DNA from: Dermanyssus gallinae
Taxonomy: Eukaryota; Arthropoda; Arachnida; Mesostigmata; Dermanyssidae
DNA length: 64,000 bases
Assembly (NCBI GenBank): GCA_003439945.1
Contig: QVRM01002391.1
Location: 1-64,000 of the forward strand
Direction: 5' to 3'
Shown here: positions 9,053 to 19,251 of the stretch, piece by piece
Position numbering within the stretch: the stretch's first letter is position 1
Layout: every line of letters begins with the position of its first letter
Notes under the pieces: model-generated
Databases searched by the model: none
Told to the model about the DNA's origin: nothing
Seen by the model: the letters and a program-made list of their open reading frames with translations, nothing else
Program-made: the position numbers and the translations under genes

Positions 9053-10599
9053 CTATAAAACACGCGAAGATACTAATGTCACGAAGATCAGCGCTAGAAT
9101 AAACGAATCACTAGTGACGCCAATGGGCCGACACGAATGAGAATGCGTGTGGTGTGTGTGTTTTTGGTGTGTGTGTTTTTTTTTATCAAGTTCCGGCTGA
9201 AACGTCGTATTCAAGAAAAAGTCTATTCTATAGAGGTTCTTCTTGTTGTTAAACGTCAAATAACACTCTCCCTTAAAACGTTTTTCGATACTTCTGTTTA
9301 CAGCGCTTTCAGACAACGGCCCAAATTTTTGGTTTGTTATACCATCCTCATCAAACCAAATACCAACGCTAAGTTCTAAGCGCACCTCAAGTGCTTTCAC
9401 GAAGTAGTCTTTAGGTGAAGCGAGAGGGCCGTTTGGACGAACCATACACGAACCGTATTTCGAAAATGACTGCTTCCACACTTCTGCGTCATTGTCATCA
9501 CCGCTGTCACTCGCCCACCAGCTGTGCAACTCCGTAACATTCACGTCATCCAGATTTAAGTGCGCACTTTTGCAATACTCGGGACCTGAGGATTTACCTG
9601 TAATCACACCGCCAAAAACAAGAGTCGCAACACACAAATTAGAATTCTAATTAAATTATACGGATTCCAATAGTAAGAATGATGCTGATAACCAATTCAC
9701 ATTACTAATTAGTTAATTGCATCGAGTCCGCGTTTTTACGTCAATATACATATATGTATATTAAAAAAATTAGATATGGTTCTTTAATAATAAAAATTAG
9801 ACATGGTTCTTTAATAATAAAAAATGCTTTCCTCATAAATGGTTAAAGATCGTTTCACTGCGTTTCACCAACAAACGAGCTCACTACGTAGAGTAGACGA
9901 CTCTTCTACTCTCCAAGATGGAACGCCTAGGTATTCACACCCATACGTCAACTTACAAAATGTATGAATTGCTAGAAAGTTTTTCGTGTAAGTTCCAATA
10001 ACCTACGGAGCCAACAAGCCATCATTCCCCGTTTGAGGGCCAATTGGGCGCATTGAAATCCAAACTGTACTCGCATACCTGGGGCGATGCGATAAGTCAC
10101 TGGAAGCAACACATTGTATGAGTTGAAATTTTACTCAGATAAATCGAGATGCATTTTTATTAACAAAACTTTTCTCAACAAAAAAATAGAAGCTTACATA
10201 GCAGAATGAGCGGCCGGAAAAGCAGAGGCACGTTTTTTTTTGGGGTACCAAAGCAACATTCACGGAGCAGTACCACATTTAACCATTATAGAGATAGTGA
10301 TTGATTATCTTGTGAAGGTTAGCTCAGTTGGCAAGATGAATGTCTGTAACTTTACACTTTTAACACTTAAACCGTAGCGCTAAGGTAACAGTTATAATAT
10401 TATATATATGAAATTTCAAAAGCATACCAGGGCTAACCGGTAGAAAGTCACATATCGTCCACTGATAGGTTTTTTGTGTTCTGTGGCAGTGACTCTTACA
10501 GTAATCGTAATACCAACAGAGGCTGAGCTTGAAGGCATCAAATTTCACCGATTTCGCACAAGCATGCTCACTGAATGTCAACAACAGTGCCACAACGAT
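9053..10599 (-). CDS. Secreted RNase T2-like protein, catalytic residues replaced (two exons seen; 5' end missing)
   Basis: Two minus-strand exons join in phase. Exon 10599-10428 follows acceptor TTTAATTACAG and reads IVVALLLTFSEHACAKS, a signal-peptide core, then CWYYDYCKSHC and WTICDFLP. It ends at donor CTG|GTATGC. Exon 9597-9053 follows acceptor TGATTACAG and reads GKSSGPEYCKSAHLNL, then EVWKQSFSKYGSCM, YFVKALEVRLEL and a C-terminal tail. The order matches RNase T2, whose two active-site motifs are HGLWP and FWxHEWxKHGTC. Here the first His reads Cys, the second motif's His-Glu reads Gln-Ser and its last His reads Tyr. The core fold and Cys positions look kept, so a secreted pseudoenzyme is inferred. 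The start exon was not found. The last residues run into a (GT)n-derived KKKHTHQKHTHHTHSHS tail, so the true stop is uncertain. Confidence 0.65.
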
Positions 10600-10659
10600 C
10601 TGTAATTAAAGATATATGTATAACTGTATGTATTTGTATATAAATACATGAGTCGTTAT

Positions 10660-10667
10660 AATAATAT

Positions 10668-10733
<66 letters not shown>

Positions 10734-10766
10734 AAATACATAAATAAATGTATATATATATATATA
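10660..10766. repeat. (TA)n microsatellite block
   Basis: About 65 bp of alternating TA with one short interruption, then a second TA run at 10751-10766. It lies upstream (minus-strand sense) of the RNase T2-like exons. All frames through it are artefacts of the repeat. Confidence 0.9.
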
Positions 10767-13628
10767 CTAAATGTTTGCAGGGACCCAACTGTCATGTTCC
10801 CACCGTTAATGATTAAATCATTTTCTCCATTTAATTTATCGATAATGCTCTTAGTGAAATAATTAATGCACTCTTGTAAATACGCCGTGAAAAGTTTTCC
10901 TTTAGGCGGCAGACGACTAGGTCACCCGCGTACATGACGATGTCGATATGTCAAGAGTGTGTCTTTGATGTACGTCTTCGATGCGATTCAGCACAGAAAA
11001 ACAGGTCGTCACAGGGTACAATTGATGCTTTAATGCTTGATGATTCCACGGTCTGTGAGTTTGGCCACAGCGTTTTTCAATGTCGTCTAGTAGGAATGCA
11101 CAAGTTGCTGCTGTCGGTCCACAAATTTGGAGTGTTTGTTGCTTGTTCGGCAGTGCTTGTTTGTGATCACGGAGGGGCATAAATCGGCGCTCGAGGATAC
11201 TAAGTGACTTTCCTTAAACTTCACTTTTCTGAGCGAGCAATCTCCACGATGCATAGCCGCAAGTAGAGGCTTCTTGCTTTTTCCGAATTAATCACACGAG
11301 ACATTTCTGCCATGACCAAGGTATCTTGCCGGTAAAATAATCTTGGTGGAGAATTGACAGCATCGCTGACTTTCTTTGGGCCAGGCAACTTGATATTCTA
11401 GAATCTAGGGACGTGGCCGGCTAATATATGTCCAAAATAAGATTGTAGAGCTTCTAGTAAGAGCGGAAGGGCAAGCGATTTTTACGATAGCTTTTTTTGT
11501 GGCGCAACACACCACGTTTTTCCCACGACCTTTGTCAGGTTGCTTGACTCCTTGCTACCTCCTCTTCGACGACAGACACCAAGCCAGCTGACCTACACAC
11601 AATTTTCTGGAAAACACGAGACTATCTTATGGCAATGCATACACAGGCGACACTCTGCTTCTGAAGCCATGGCCCGGAGTCACCGTCGATTTAACTATTC
11701 ACTTCGAACTACTCACCGACTAAGGTCCTGGTGAATGAGAACCATTTGACAACCCTACGAAGGAATGAACTAATACTAGAACTGCTGAACAGTAGATTAT
11801 ACGACGACGTCAAACAACGGCAAGTTTACCTATAAGATGCGGTTTTCTTGGACTAAAGTCAGTACTCTAGCGCCAGCTTGCAGCTCTACTAGCTCTGTTC
11901 TAAACGAGTTGAATCCATTGCCAGGATTGCTGGTGGAAAAGAAAATAACATATAAAATGCGAATCCGTAAAATCAATGAAATAGCAGAGTGCAGCTGCAT
12001 CGAGCTTAAGCTGTGTCCGGCCTGGATGAAAAAACGCCTCTATTAGCGGTAATGTGAGGGTGCTGTAACTACCAGCAAAATGAGCAATGTAATTTGATTG
12101 CTACAAGCTAAGCCAACAGGTGGAATACACTGGCTTAGCTTGAAAACACAGACGATCATTGTCGTTGCTCTACGTTGACTTAACTAATTGTAGTACGGTT
12201 TCTTTAGTAGTTTCTTTAGTGCATTCACGTCCCGTCTGTACGCTACCCTGTTGAATGACTTACCGTCGGTGCAACCGCATGCATTGTTCGTTGTCTTCCC
12301 GCTCTAACTGGATTGCCGCTGCGATGTTCAGCCTCGGCTGCACGTCGGGTCAAGCTAGACTTTGGCGAATTCGTGAGCCAGTTGCTTGACCTAATAGCGA
12401 CGGACAGCTATATATATGCTCGCATATATATAAAAAAAAAAATATATATATATATATATATAAATTCCTTATGCCAATGGAAGGGGAGGAGGTTTCCTAT
12501 AGGAGTGATATACAAATGTTTGGCAGTTGTGATTTTTTGGACGGCTGTCCCGACAAAAGTTTGTAAAATACACGAATGTGAGAAAACGTATTACTTAATT
12601 GAAAAAATAAGCTTTCGGGACAAGTTTCTATTGACTGAATATTTACTTAGCTTAAACAGAAAAGAGTGTATTGTTGTGAATATTTAAAAAACGTTTGCAA
12701 AATTGTATTCTTGTGCTTCTGCAGCATGCTCGAACGTTCACGCCCAGGTTATTGCAATTTGCGTGCTATTACGCGTGCACAACCAATACGTTAAGACGAG
12801 TGTACATCTTTGGTACCGAATTTATAAGCGAATTGATATAATCTGCTGACTTGCAGTGAATCATTGAAGTTTGAAATTTAAGGTGAAATCGTGCAGTGAA
12901 GTCACAGCTACTGACACTACCAGTGCGAACGCCAGCAGCTTCATAACGGTTCGACACGTAGCGTGCTTGTCTAGACCAAAGGTGAAGACAGGCCTGAACA
13001 GAGCTAGTACGGTCGTACAAAACTAGAACAGTGCTATACACGTGTCGTTGCAGAGTGTCTATTGCAACGTAGAGAAAGTTCGCCGAAATGGTGCAAAGCA
13101 CGCACTCTCAGCATGAGCAATAAATTAAAGAAGGGACCAAAAAGCTCTCTGAGCAACTAAATAGACTGAAAACGTCAACAGAAACTCGAAGAAAAGCCAC
13201 GCGAGACGCAAAACTTAGTGGCGTGGCACTATAGAACACGACGAATTGAAGTAGTACAGTATCAAATGCTGTCGTGTAATGTTAACATTTGTTACCCGGT
13301 CTTTTGTGGTGTCACATGTCGACTAGTTGCGTAGCCGTAGATCTAGCTGCAGATTTTCCTGCACCGACGTTACTGAAACTGCGACGTCTGCCTGTTTGTA
13401 CATACAAGACTAGGTTAGTCTTGCTAGCAACCATTTGAACGTTGCCAGCTAGCCTCCGATTCGCCGGCCGCGTTACGCGTTACCCGTTTATGCAAGCTAT
13501 TTGTAGCGCATTTGCTTGGTTAAGCTTTGTGCATACTACCATGGTGAAACTCATCAACGGCTTTGGGTGTTCGGTTGGCTTGACCCTTGTGTCCGTCCGC
13601 TTGTTTCCTGGGCATTGCATTTGGCTTT

Positions 13629-13629
<1 letters not shown>
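10767..13629. other. Unique DNA, no gene recognised
   Basis: No frame here matches a family I recognise. A (TA)n run lies at 12433-12462. The frame just right of it (about 12500-12687, containing CLAVVIFWTAVPTKVCKIHE) is hydrophobic then Cys-containing and could be an exon of a small secreted protein, but I see no start codon. A minus-strand frame at 12769-13101 contains CLHLWSRQARYVSNRY, faintly like the C-terminus of N1 (ALHLWSGPACDNRHVY), too weak to call. Confidence 0.4.

Positions 13630-13684
<55 letters not shown>
13630..13684. repeat. (TA)n tract left of mariner
   Basis: About 50 bp of alternating TA ending immediately at the left end of the mariner element. The tract continues on the other side of the element at 14964-14982, so the transposon sits inside one original microsatellite. 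Confidence 0.95.
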
Positions 13685-13687
<3 letters not shown>

Positions 13688-14963
13688 TTAGTTCTAAAAG
13701 TTCTTAAAATGAGCTTTTCAGAAATCGAATTTTTTCGCGCTTTCACCGCTATTGGAAACGGCAACTTTTCGATTGCTAGCAGTCAAAATATTATGGTGAT
13801 TGGCCGTTGCGATTTCGTTTGATCGCTTTTCCCGTGCAACGTATCGGCGTGATTTTGAAAAATTGAGAAAAAAGAGTTTCGATTGGTTATCAAGCGTTTT
13901 TATTTCAAAAGTTGGAATGCGACCCAAGTGAAAACTGAGTTAGACGAGGTGTACGGTGACTCTGCGCCATATTTTGCCACTGTTTCCAACTGGATTAATG
14001 AGTTAAAAAGAGGTCGCAGGAGCACCGAGGATGAACTACGTTCAGGACGCCCAAAAACGGCAACTGATGAGGAAAACGTGGAAAAAGTGCGAAAAATCGT
14101 TGCCGCAGATGAGCGAGTGAACATTAGGGAGATAGCGGAGGCCTTGGGGATCAGTTTGGAAAGAGTGCATTTCATCCTGCACGAAAACTTGAAGATGAAA
14201 AAGCTCAGAGCAAAATGGGTGCCGCATTTGCTCAACCAAGGCCAAAAAGACGCGCGTGTTTCCGCTTCACAGCGAAATTTGGCCAAGATGTCGAAAAATC
14301 CGTCGGATTTTTGGCGCAGATTCGTGACCGTCGATGAAAGCTGGGTCCATCACTACACTCCCGAGACCCAAGAAGCATCTTGTCAATGGTGTGCACCTGG
14401 TGAAGGACCTCCGAAGAGGCTGCGGACAACGGCATCGGCCGGAAAGATGATGGCTACGGTTTTTTGGGACCAACGTGGAATAATTCTGGTCGACTACCTT
14501 GAGAGCGGTAAAACGATCACGGGAGAATATTATGCAAGACTGTTGGACTGCCTGAAGCAAGAACTCATCGTGAAACGGCCCGCTTTGCAGAAGAAGGTTG
14601 TCCTGTTTCACCAGGACAATGCTCCAAGCGCAAGCAACGGCAAAACTGGCCCAACTGAGGTTCGAACTTATTGAACAACCTTCCTATTCTTCAGAATTGG
14701 CCCCCTATGATTATTTCCTCTTCGGACATTTGAAGAATAGTCTCGGTGGAAAGCGTTTCTCCAGCAATGAAGAGGTTAAGGCTGCTGTCAATGCCTATTT
14801 TCAGTCTAAAGACGCGGAATTCTACTCAAGAGGTATAAATGCTCTGAAATCTCGGTGGGAAAAGAATATTGAGCTTCTCGGGGAGTATATCGAATAAGAA
14901 AAAATTAAAAACAAGATTTGGAAAATTCTTGGTTTTCATTTTAAGAACTTGTTGAACTACCTG
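13685..14963 (+). mobile_element. mariner element, near full length
   Basis: The element is 1279 bp, the usual mariner size. Inverted terminal repeats are 27 bp with 3 mismatches by eye: CAGTTAGTTCTAAAAGTTCT on the left, and CAGGTAGTTCAACAAGTTCT on the right after reverse complementing, both continuing TAAAATG. TA flanks both ends. A single transposase gene fills the interior. The condition of both ends and the mostly open gene suggest a fairly recent insertion. Confidence 0.93.
13862..14897 (+). pseudogene. mariner transposase, start codon lost and one frameshift
   Basis: The frame begins at 13862 with ATT in place of the expected ATG (IEKKEFRLVIKRF, where mariners typically start MEKKEFR). 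Helix-turn-helix features include YGDSAPYFATVSNWINELKRG and RSGRPKTATDEENVEKVRKI. The second HTH segment (EALGISLERVHFILHENL) leads to the linker WVPHLL. Catalytic landmarks are TVDESWVHHYTPE, LFHQDNAP, and, after an indel near 14622-14640 that shifts frame, SSELAPYDYFLF, so all three aspartates of the DD34D triad remain. The second frame runs to a stop at 14895-14897 after GEYIE. Only the start-codon change and one indel appear to disable it. Confidence 0.9.
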
Positions 14964-14982
14964 TATATATATATATATATAT
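14964..14982. repeat. (TA)n tract between mariner and R2-like element
   Basis: Nineteen bases of alternating TA. It is the right flank of mariner and the proposed left (5') junction of the R2-like element. Confidence 0.85.
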
Positions 14983-17900
14983 AAGTCTCTACTCAGCTGT
15001 TGAGCCGGACGGTCGCACTGGTGCCAGCTCCCGCTTAAATTGCCTAGATCGCAAGTTATATCTGGCTTTTTAACGGGAGTTTTGCCACAGACCATCGTGG
15101 CCACCAGTGTGACCGAACTGTGAGATCCAACACCGTCAAACAGTTCCATTTTGCATTTAAAAGATGCAAAATTGTTATAATCGCCGCGTCACTGTGTTAG
15201 ATCGGTTAGCAGTGCGTTCACCATTGCAAAGGCCTGTCTGAAGTGCATTTTAGCGTTTTTAAGTGGAAATGATTGTGCCGGTTTTTAGATTTAGGTAAGA
15301 TGAGTCTACCTATATAGTTGTTTTAGTGAAATATAGCGGCCCTAATTATATTTCACTAATTTTAACTTCTATATAGGTAAAGTGTATACACTGGCTACAA
15401 AACCCAGACAGTGCATACATTGTATAGTGGTGTATCGATACGCTTTGTTTTGAACTCTAAAATCGAACACTGCGTAGAGAATACAATAAGCAACGATATA
15501 TTGGGCAGCCATATCGTGTTTTTAAACCACTATATATTTTAATTGACTACCTACATACCTACTATATATTTGTAATAGATGCTTCAATTCCACTGAATCG
15601 AAGAGACAGCAATTAATCTGTCTGATGCTAGTCTTCCATCTAATTACCACAAATATATATCTTAAACCGACACTACTATTGTACATATTAATGTGCAATG
15701 TTTAACTTCTACTTTTGACGCTGTTTTGCATAAATACAGTACGTGACGAAATATGACATAGTGCTCCCTGGGTAGTGACGAACAGAATGATGGTCTAAAG
15801 ACCGCTTCATTTTAGCGATTTTAACAACAACATCTGCGTAAAATCGCGCCATCGTTCGCGTACAAGACTTTTAACGAAATCTTACCACCGCTGTGGACCA
15901 AGACAACGATGGCATCACGTGACGGCAGCAACACCGCCGGAAGACTCAGCTGCCAGACTTGCGGGCGAGTATGCAAATCTGGCGCGGGCCTCGCGAGCCA
16001 CATTAGATTGACTCACAATCAACGAGAAGTTCGTGCCACCTCCCAAACTCCTAACCGATCACAGACTAATAATTTGATTTTAAGTTCCTCACAAAATGAC
16101 ACTGCTGCTTCTAATAATAATTTTAACCCCCCTAGTACTTCACGCGTCGCCCAGCCAAATTGTAAATGTCCATCTAGTACTTGCTTAAAGGTCTTTAATT
16201 CTAAATCAGGTCTTAATTTACACCGTCGTCGTGCCCATCCGGACGAATATAATGAGAACATTTTAGCCCCCCCCTCTAAGAAGGCCAGATGGAACCCACA
16301 AGACCGTGAACTTTTAGCAACATTAGAAGCAGATTTTATATTTGATAATAATAACGAAACTCTTAGAGAAATTGACCACCTTTTAGCTACTAATTTTAAC
16401 TCACGCACACCTGGGGCGATTAGAGGCCAATGTAATTCTCAGGCGCATAAGGATCTGGTAGAGGACCTCCTTAAAAAGAGGTCTCTCCTGGATTCCAACC
16501 TTGACGGATCTGAGCTTCCTGAGCGTAGTCGGCCTCGATACTCTGAATCAGATGGCCCCTATAATCCATCCCAAAAAGATATTATTATATCTAAAATACA
16601 AGCCCTCACAAACACATTTCCCAAACGCAACAAAATTTCAACAGACCTTACTCATCTGTCAAATATAATTTGCTCAGGTGAGGACCACATTATCGCCTTA
16701 AACGAATTTCTGAACAAACATTTTACACACACTGTCCGACGTCGTGCCTTTAGAGAAACACCTTCCACTGAAGCGCGAGTATCTAAAAGGCAACAGCGAC
16801 GTCAAGACTACGCAACCACTCAAAAACTTTTTAGCCAAAACCGATCCAAATGCGCTCATGAGGTGCTGGACGGCAAACACACCATACACAACATGCAGGC
16901 CACCGAAGTTGTAGAACACTGGGCCACCACGATGACACAACCACCCCCTGAACCACTCCCTTGCCCCGTATACACTCCCAACTCTGATCTCTTTGAGGTT
17001 TCCCTCCCTATCTCCCTAAAGGAAACCCACGTAGCTCTCCGCGGACCTTCTAAAGCACTAGGCTTGGACGGGATTTGTCTTTCGTCCCTCCGTAAACTCC
17101 CGTTAGAAGTAGTCTGTTGTATTCTTAACATACTAATAATTAGCGATATTGCCTCAGCCCATGAAACTGCTCGCTTAGCGTTCATCCCTAAAATTAACAA
17201 TGCCACATCCCCAAGCGATCTGCGACCCCTATCTATTAGTTCATACTTACAACGAACGCTTAACAAAATTCTCTCTAGACGCCTCCAGAACTCTATTAAG
17301 CTTCTCCCAATCCAGCGAGCGTTTCTCCCCTATAATGGTACCTTCGAGAATCTTGCGGTTCTGGATGGTATCCTTAACGATGCCAAGTCTGTAGGACGTG
17401 AGCTCAGACTTGCCTCAATCGACCTCCGTAAGGCGTTCGACATGGTGAGTCATGACTCCGTCCTGTGGTCACTCCGGACTCGCGGATACCCGGAGGTATT
17501 CATTAACTATATCGAACGCTTGTACCTCTCATCTAAAACTCTCATAGAATTTAGGCCAACTAGGGGTGTTAGGCAGGGAGATCCTCTGTCCCCCCTCTTA
17601 TTTAATCTAGTTCTCGACGACATTCTTTCAAAATTAGACAAAACTAATATCGGGTACCAACTTACTGATGACTTCCGCCTTATGGGCTTAGCCTTTGCGG
17701 ATGATCTCATCCTCCTAGCCTCCACGAAATCCACTCTCCAACGGCTCCTTAATATTGCGGACCCACTTTTAAAATCCCGAGGCCTTGAAATTAAAACTAA
17801 TAAAAGCTTTACTATCTCCCACCTATTTAATAGGAAGGAAGGTAAAGGTTTTATCAATACCGTATCAGAATTTAACGTTGGAGATCGGCAATTGCCAGCT

Positions 17901-19250
17901 AAAGGTATGAGCGATCGATGGAGATATCTTGGAGTCGACTTTGACAGCAATGGCAGAGTTGACTCCACCAAGGATATACTCCTTAACTTACTCAACAGAC
18001 TCACGATAGCTCCCCTTAAACCCCACCAAAGACTCATATTTTTGAAAGACTTTCTCATTCCCCGTCTCCTATATAAACTGGTCTCCGGTCCCAGACCATC
18101 TTACGCACTCCTTAGTGACCTAGATAAAGAGATCAGAAAGGTTGTTAAGTCGAAATGGCTTAAGCTCGAAAACTCGGTGCCGAACGCCTACCTGTACACG
18201 CACACAGCACACGGCGGTCTGGACATCCCCTGCCTCCAAACATTCATTCCCAGAATCCGCCTCTCCCGCCTGACAGCACTACAACACTCCACGCACCTTG
18301 GGGTCCAATGGATGCTAACCACCGAGCACTTTAAAAAAGATCTTGCGAAAACAAGACTTCATTGCGAGCGCTTGGGAACCTCCATTGAGACCGCTACACA
18401 AGAGACCGATTACTGGTCTCAACAACTACACAACACGTTCGATGGGTCACATTTTAAAAAAGCACACGAAACGCCCTTTGTACATTACTGGATTAAGGGT
18501 ATGCCCTACCTATCTGGTAAGGAGTATTTAAACCTACTAAAGCTCAGGATCAACGCACTACCAACGCGTGCCAGATTGGCCAGGGGACGCCCGGGCTACA
18601 ACAAACGTTGTAGGCACGGGTGTCATGCGCCTGAGACGTTAACTCATGTCGCTCAGATGTGCGATATAACACACAAACAGACCATAAAGAGACATGACGA
18701 CGTCTGTGATCGCGTGGCGCGTCTTCTCCGCGAAAGGGGTCATGAGGTGGTTCGTGAGCGAGTATTCCGTCGACCGGGCGCACCGGGTCTAAAGCCCGAC
18801 CTCGTAATAACAACACCTACCGAGGTCTGGGTTTTAGATGCCGAGGTTTGCGGCCCGAACCGGGACCTGGCAAAAGCACGGCAAGACAAGATCGCCAAAT
18901 ATGACGTCGAGTTCCTAAGAGCGGCGCTCCCCTACCCGCAAAAACCTCGCAGATTCGGATCCATCACTATCTCTATGAGTGGTGTATGGGACTCCGAATC
19001 TGCGAGGACGCTCTTGGGGCTCGGCATCACGAAGAGGAATCTTATGGATCTCACCGTTTTAACTTTGCAAGGAACCTTGAGGATATATCGCTCGCACCGG
19101 ATCCATAAGAGCGGGGGCTACCATCAAGCAAGGACACGGACAACTGATTCTTAACTTCACGTGACACCTTTTTACCACCATTTTTTATTAAGGCGAGCAC
19201 TGCCGAGTGTGCAAACGTATTGTAAATGATTAATAAATCATCACAATATT
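14983..19250 (+). mobile_element. R2-clade non-LTR retrotransposon inserted in (TA)n
   Basis: The boundaries are inferred from (TA)n on both sides: 14964-14982 on the left and 19251-19261 on the right. The span of ~4.27 kb agrees with typical full-length R2 elements (about 4 kb). A ~0.93-kb 5' region without a long frame precedes one ORF. The 3' UTR is short (19155-19250), ends TCATCACAATATTTTC and has no poly(A), as in R2. I saw no 28S rRNA sequence on either side. The 5' boundary is the less certain one, because no second full-length copy is present for comparison. Confidence 0.7.
15909..19154 (+). CDS. R2-type retrotransposon protein (ZF-ZF-Myb-RT-CCHC-REL endonuclease), intact
   Basis: This 1081-residue frame is uninterrupted. 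It should bind target DNA, nick it and copy its own RNA by target-primed reverse transcription. In order: C2H2 finger 1 (C15, C18, H31, H36); C2H2 finger 2 (C87, C92, H105, H110); a Myb-like region (about 124-175, with ARWNPQDRELLATLEADF and RTPGAIRGQ); and the RT, with LAFIPKINNATSPSDLRPLS, ASIDLRKAFDMVSHD, RGVRQGDPLSPLLFNL near 554 and the catalytic FADD at 596-599. A thumb region follows, then the R2-style CCHC knuckle (C901, C905, H913, C918) and the restriction-like endonuclease motif KPD (962-964) with D977. The length is close to Bombyx R2 (1114 aa). All catalytic residues look present, so it may be active. ATG at 15909 was chosen because it is upstream of finger 1 and gives an R2-like N-terminus. 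Confidence 0.93.
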   Translation: MASRDGSNTAGRLSCQTCGRVCKSGAGLASHIRLTHNQREVRATSQTPNRSQTNNLILSSSQNDTAASNNNFNPPSTSRVAQPNCKCPSSTCLKVFNSKSGLNLHRRRAHPDEYNENILAPPSKKARWNPQDRELLATLEADFIFDNNNETLREIDHLLATNFNSRTPGAIRGQCNSQAHKDLVEDLLKKRSLLDSNLDGSELPERSRPRYSESDGPYNPSQKDIIISKIQALTNTFPKRNKISTDLTHLSNIICSGEDHIIALNEFLNKHFTHTVRRRAFRETPSTEARVSKRQQRRQDYATTQKLFSQNRSKCAHEVLDGKHTIHNMQATEVVEHWATTMTQPPPEPLPCPVYTPNSDLFEVSLPISLKETHVALRGPSKALGLDGICLSSLRKLPLEVVCCILNILIISDIASAHETARLAFIPKINNATSPSDLRPLSISSYLQRTLNKILSRRLQNSIKLLPIQRAFLPYNGTFENLAVLDGILNDAKSVGRELRLASIDLRKAFDMVSHDSVLWSLRTRGYPEVFINYIERLYLSSKTLIEFRPTRGVRQGDPLSPLLFNLVLDDILSKLDKTNIGYQLTDDFRLMGLAFADDLILLASTKSTLQRLLNIADPLLKSRGLEIKTNKSFTISHLFNRKEGKGFINTVSEFNVGDRQLPAKGMSDRWRYLGVDFDSNGRVDSTKDILLNLLNRLTIAPLKPHQRLIFLKDFLIPRLLYKLVSGPRPSYALLSDLDKEIRKVVKSKWLKLENSVPNAYLYTHTAHGGLDIPCLQTFIPRIRLSRLTALQHSTHLGVQWMLTTEHFKKDLAKTRLHCERLGTSIETATQETDYWSQQLHNTFDGSHFKKAHETPFVHYWIKGMPYLSGKEYLNLLKLRINALPTRARLARGRPGYNKRCRHGCHAPETLTHVAQMCDITHKQTIKRHDDVCDRVARLLRERGHEVVRERVFRRPGAPGLKPDLVITTPTEVWVLDAEVCGPNRDLAKARQDKIAKYDVEFLRAALPYPQKPRRFGSITISMSGVWDSESARTLLGLGITKRNLMDLTVLTLQGTLRIYRSHRIHKSGGYHQARTRTTDS

Positions 19251-19251
19251 T

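Noticed and set aside
10606..10788. Open frames made of Ile-Tyr repeats, here and at 8.7-9.0, 12.4, 13.6 and 61.5 kb
   Set aside because: They are translations of (TA)n microsatellites and have no non-repeat coding support.
10917..11182. Overlapping 82-87 codon frames on both strands upstream of the RNase T2-like gene
   Set aside because: Neither has a signal peptide, domain or splice site that joins the next exon in phase.
12769..13101. Minus-strand frame with CLHLWSRQARYVSNRY as another N1 copy
   Set aside because: Only one short stretch resembles N1; order and spacing of the other N1 motifs are missing.
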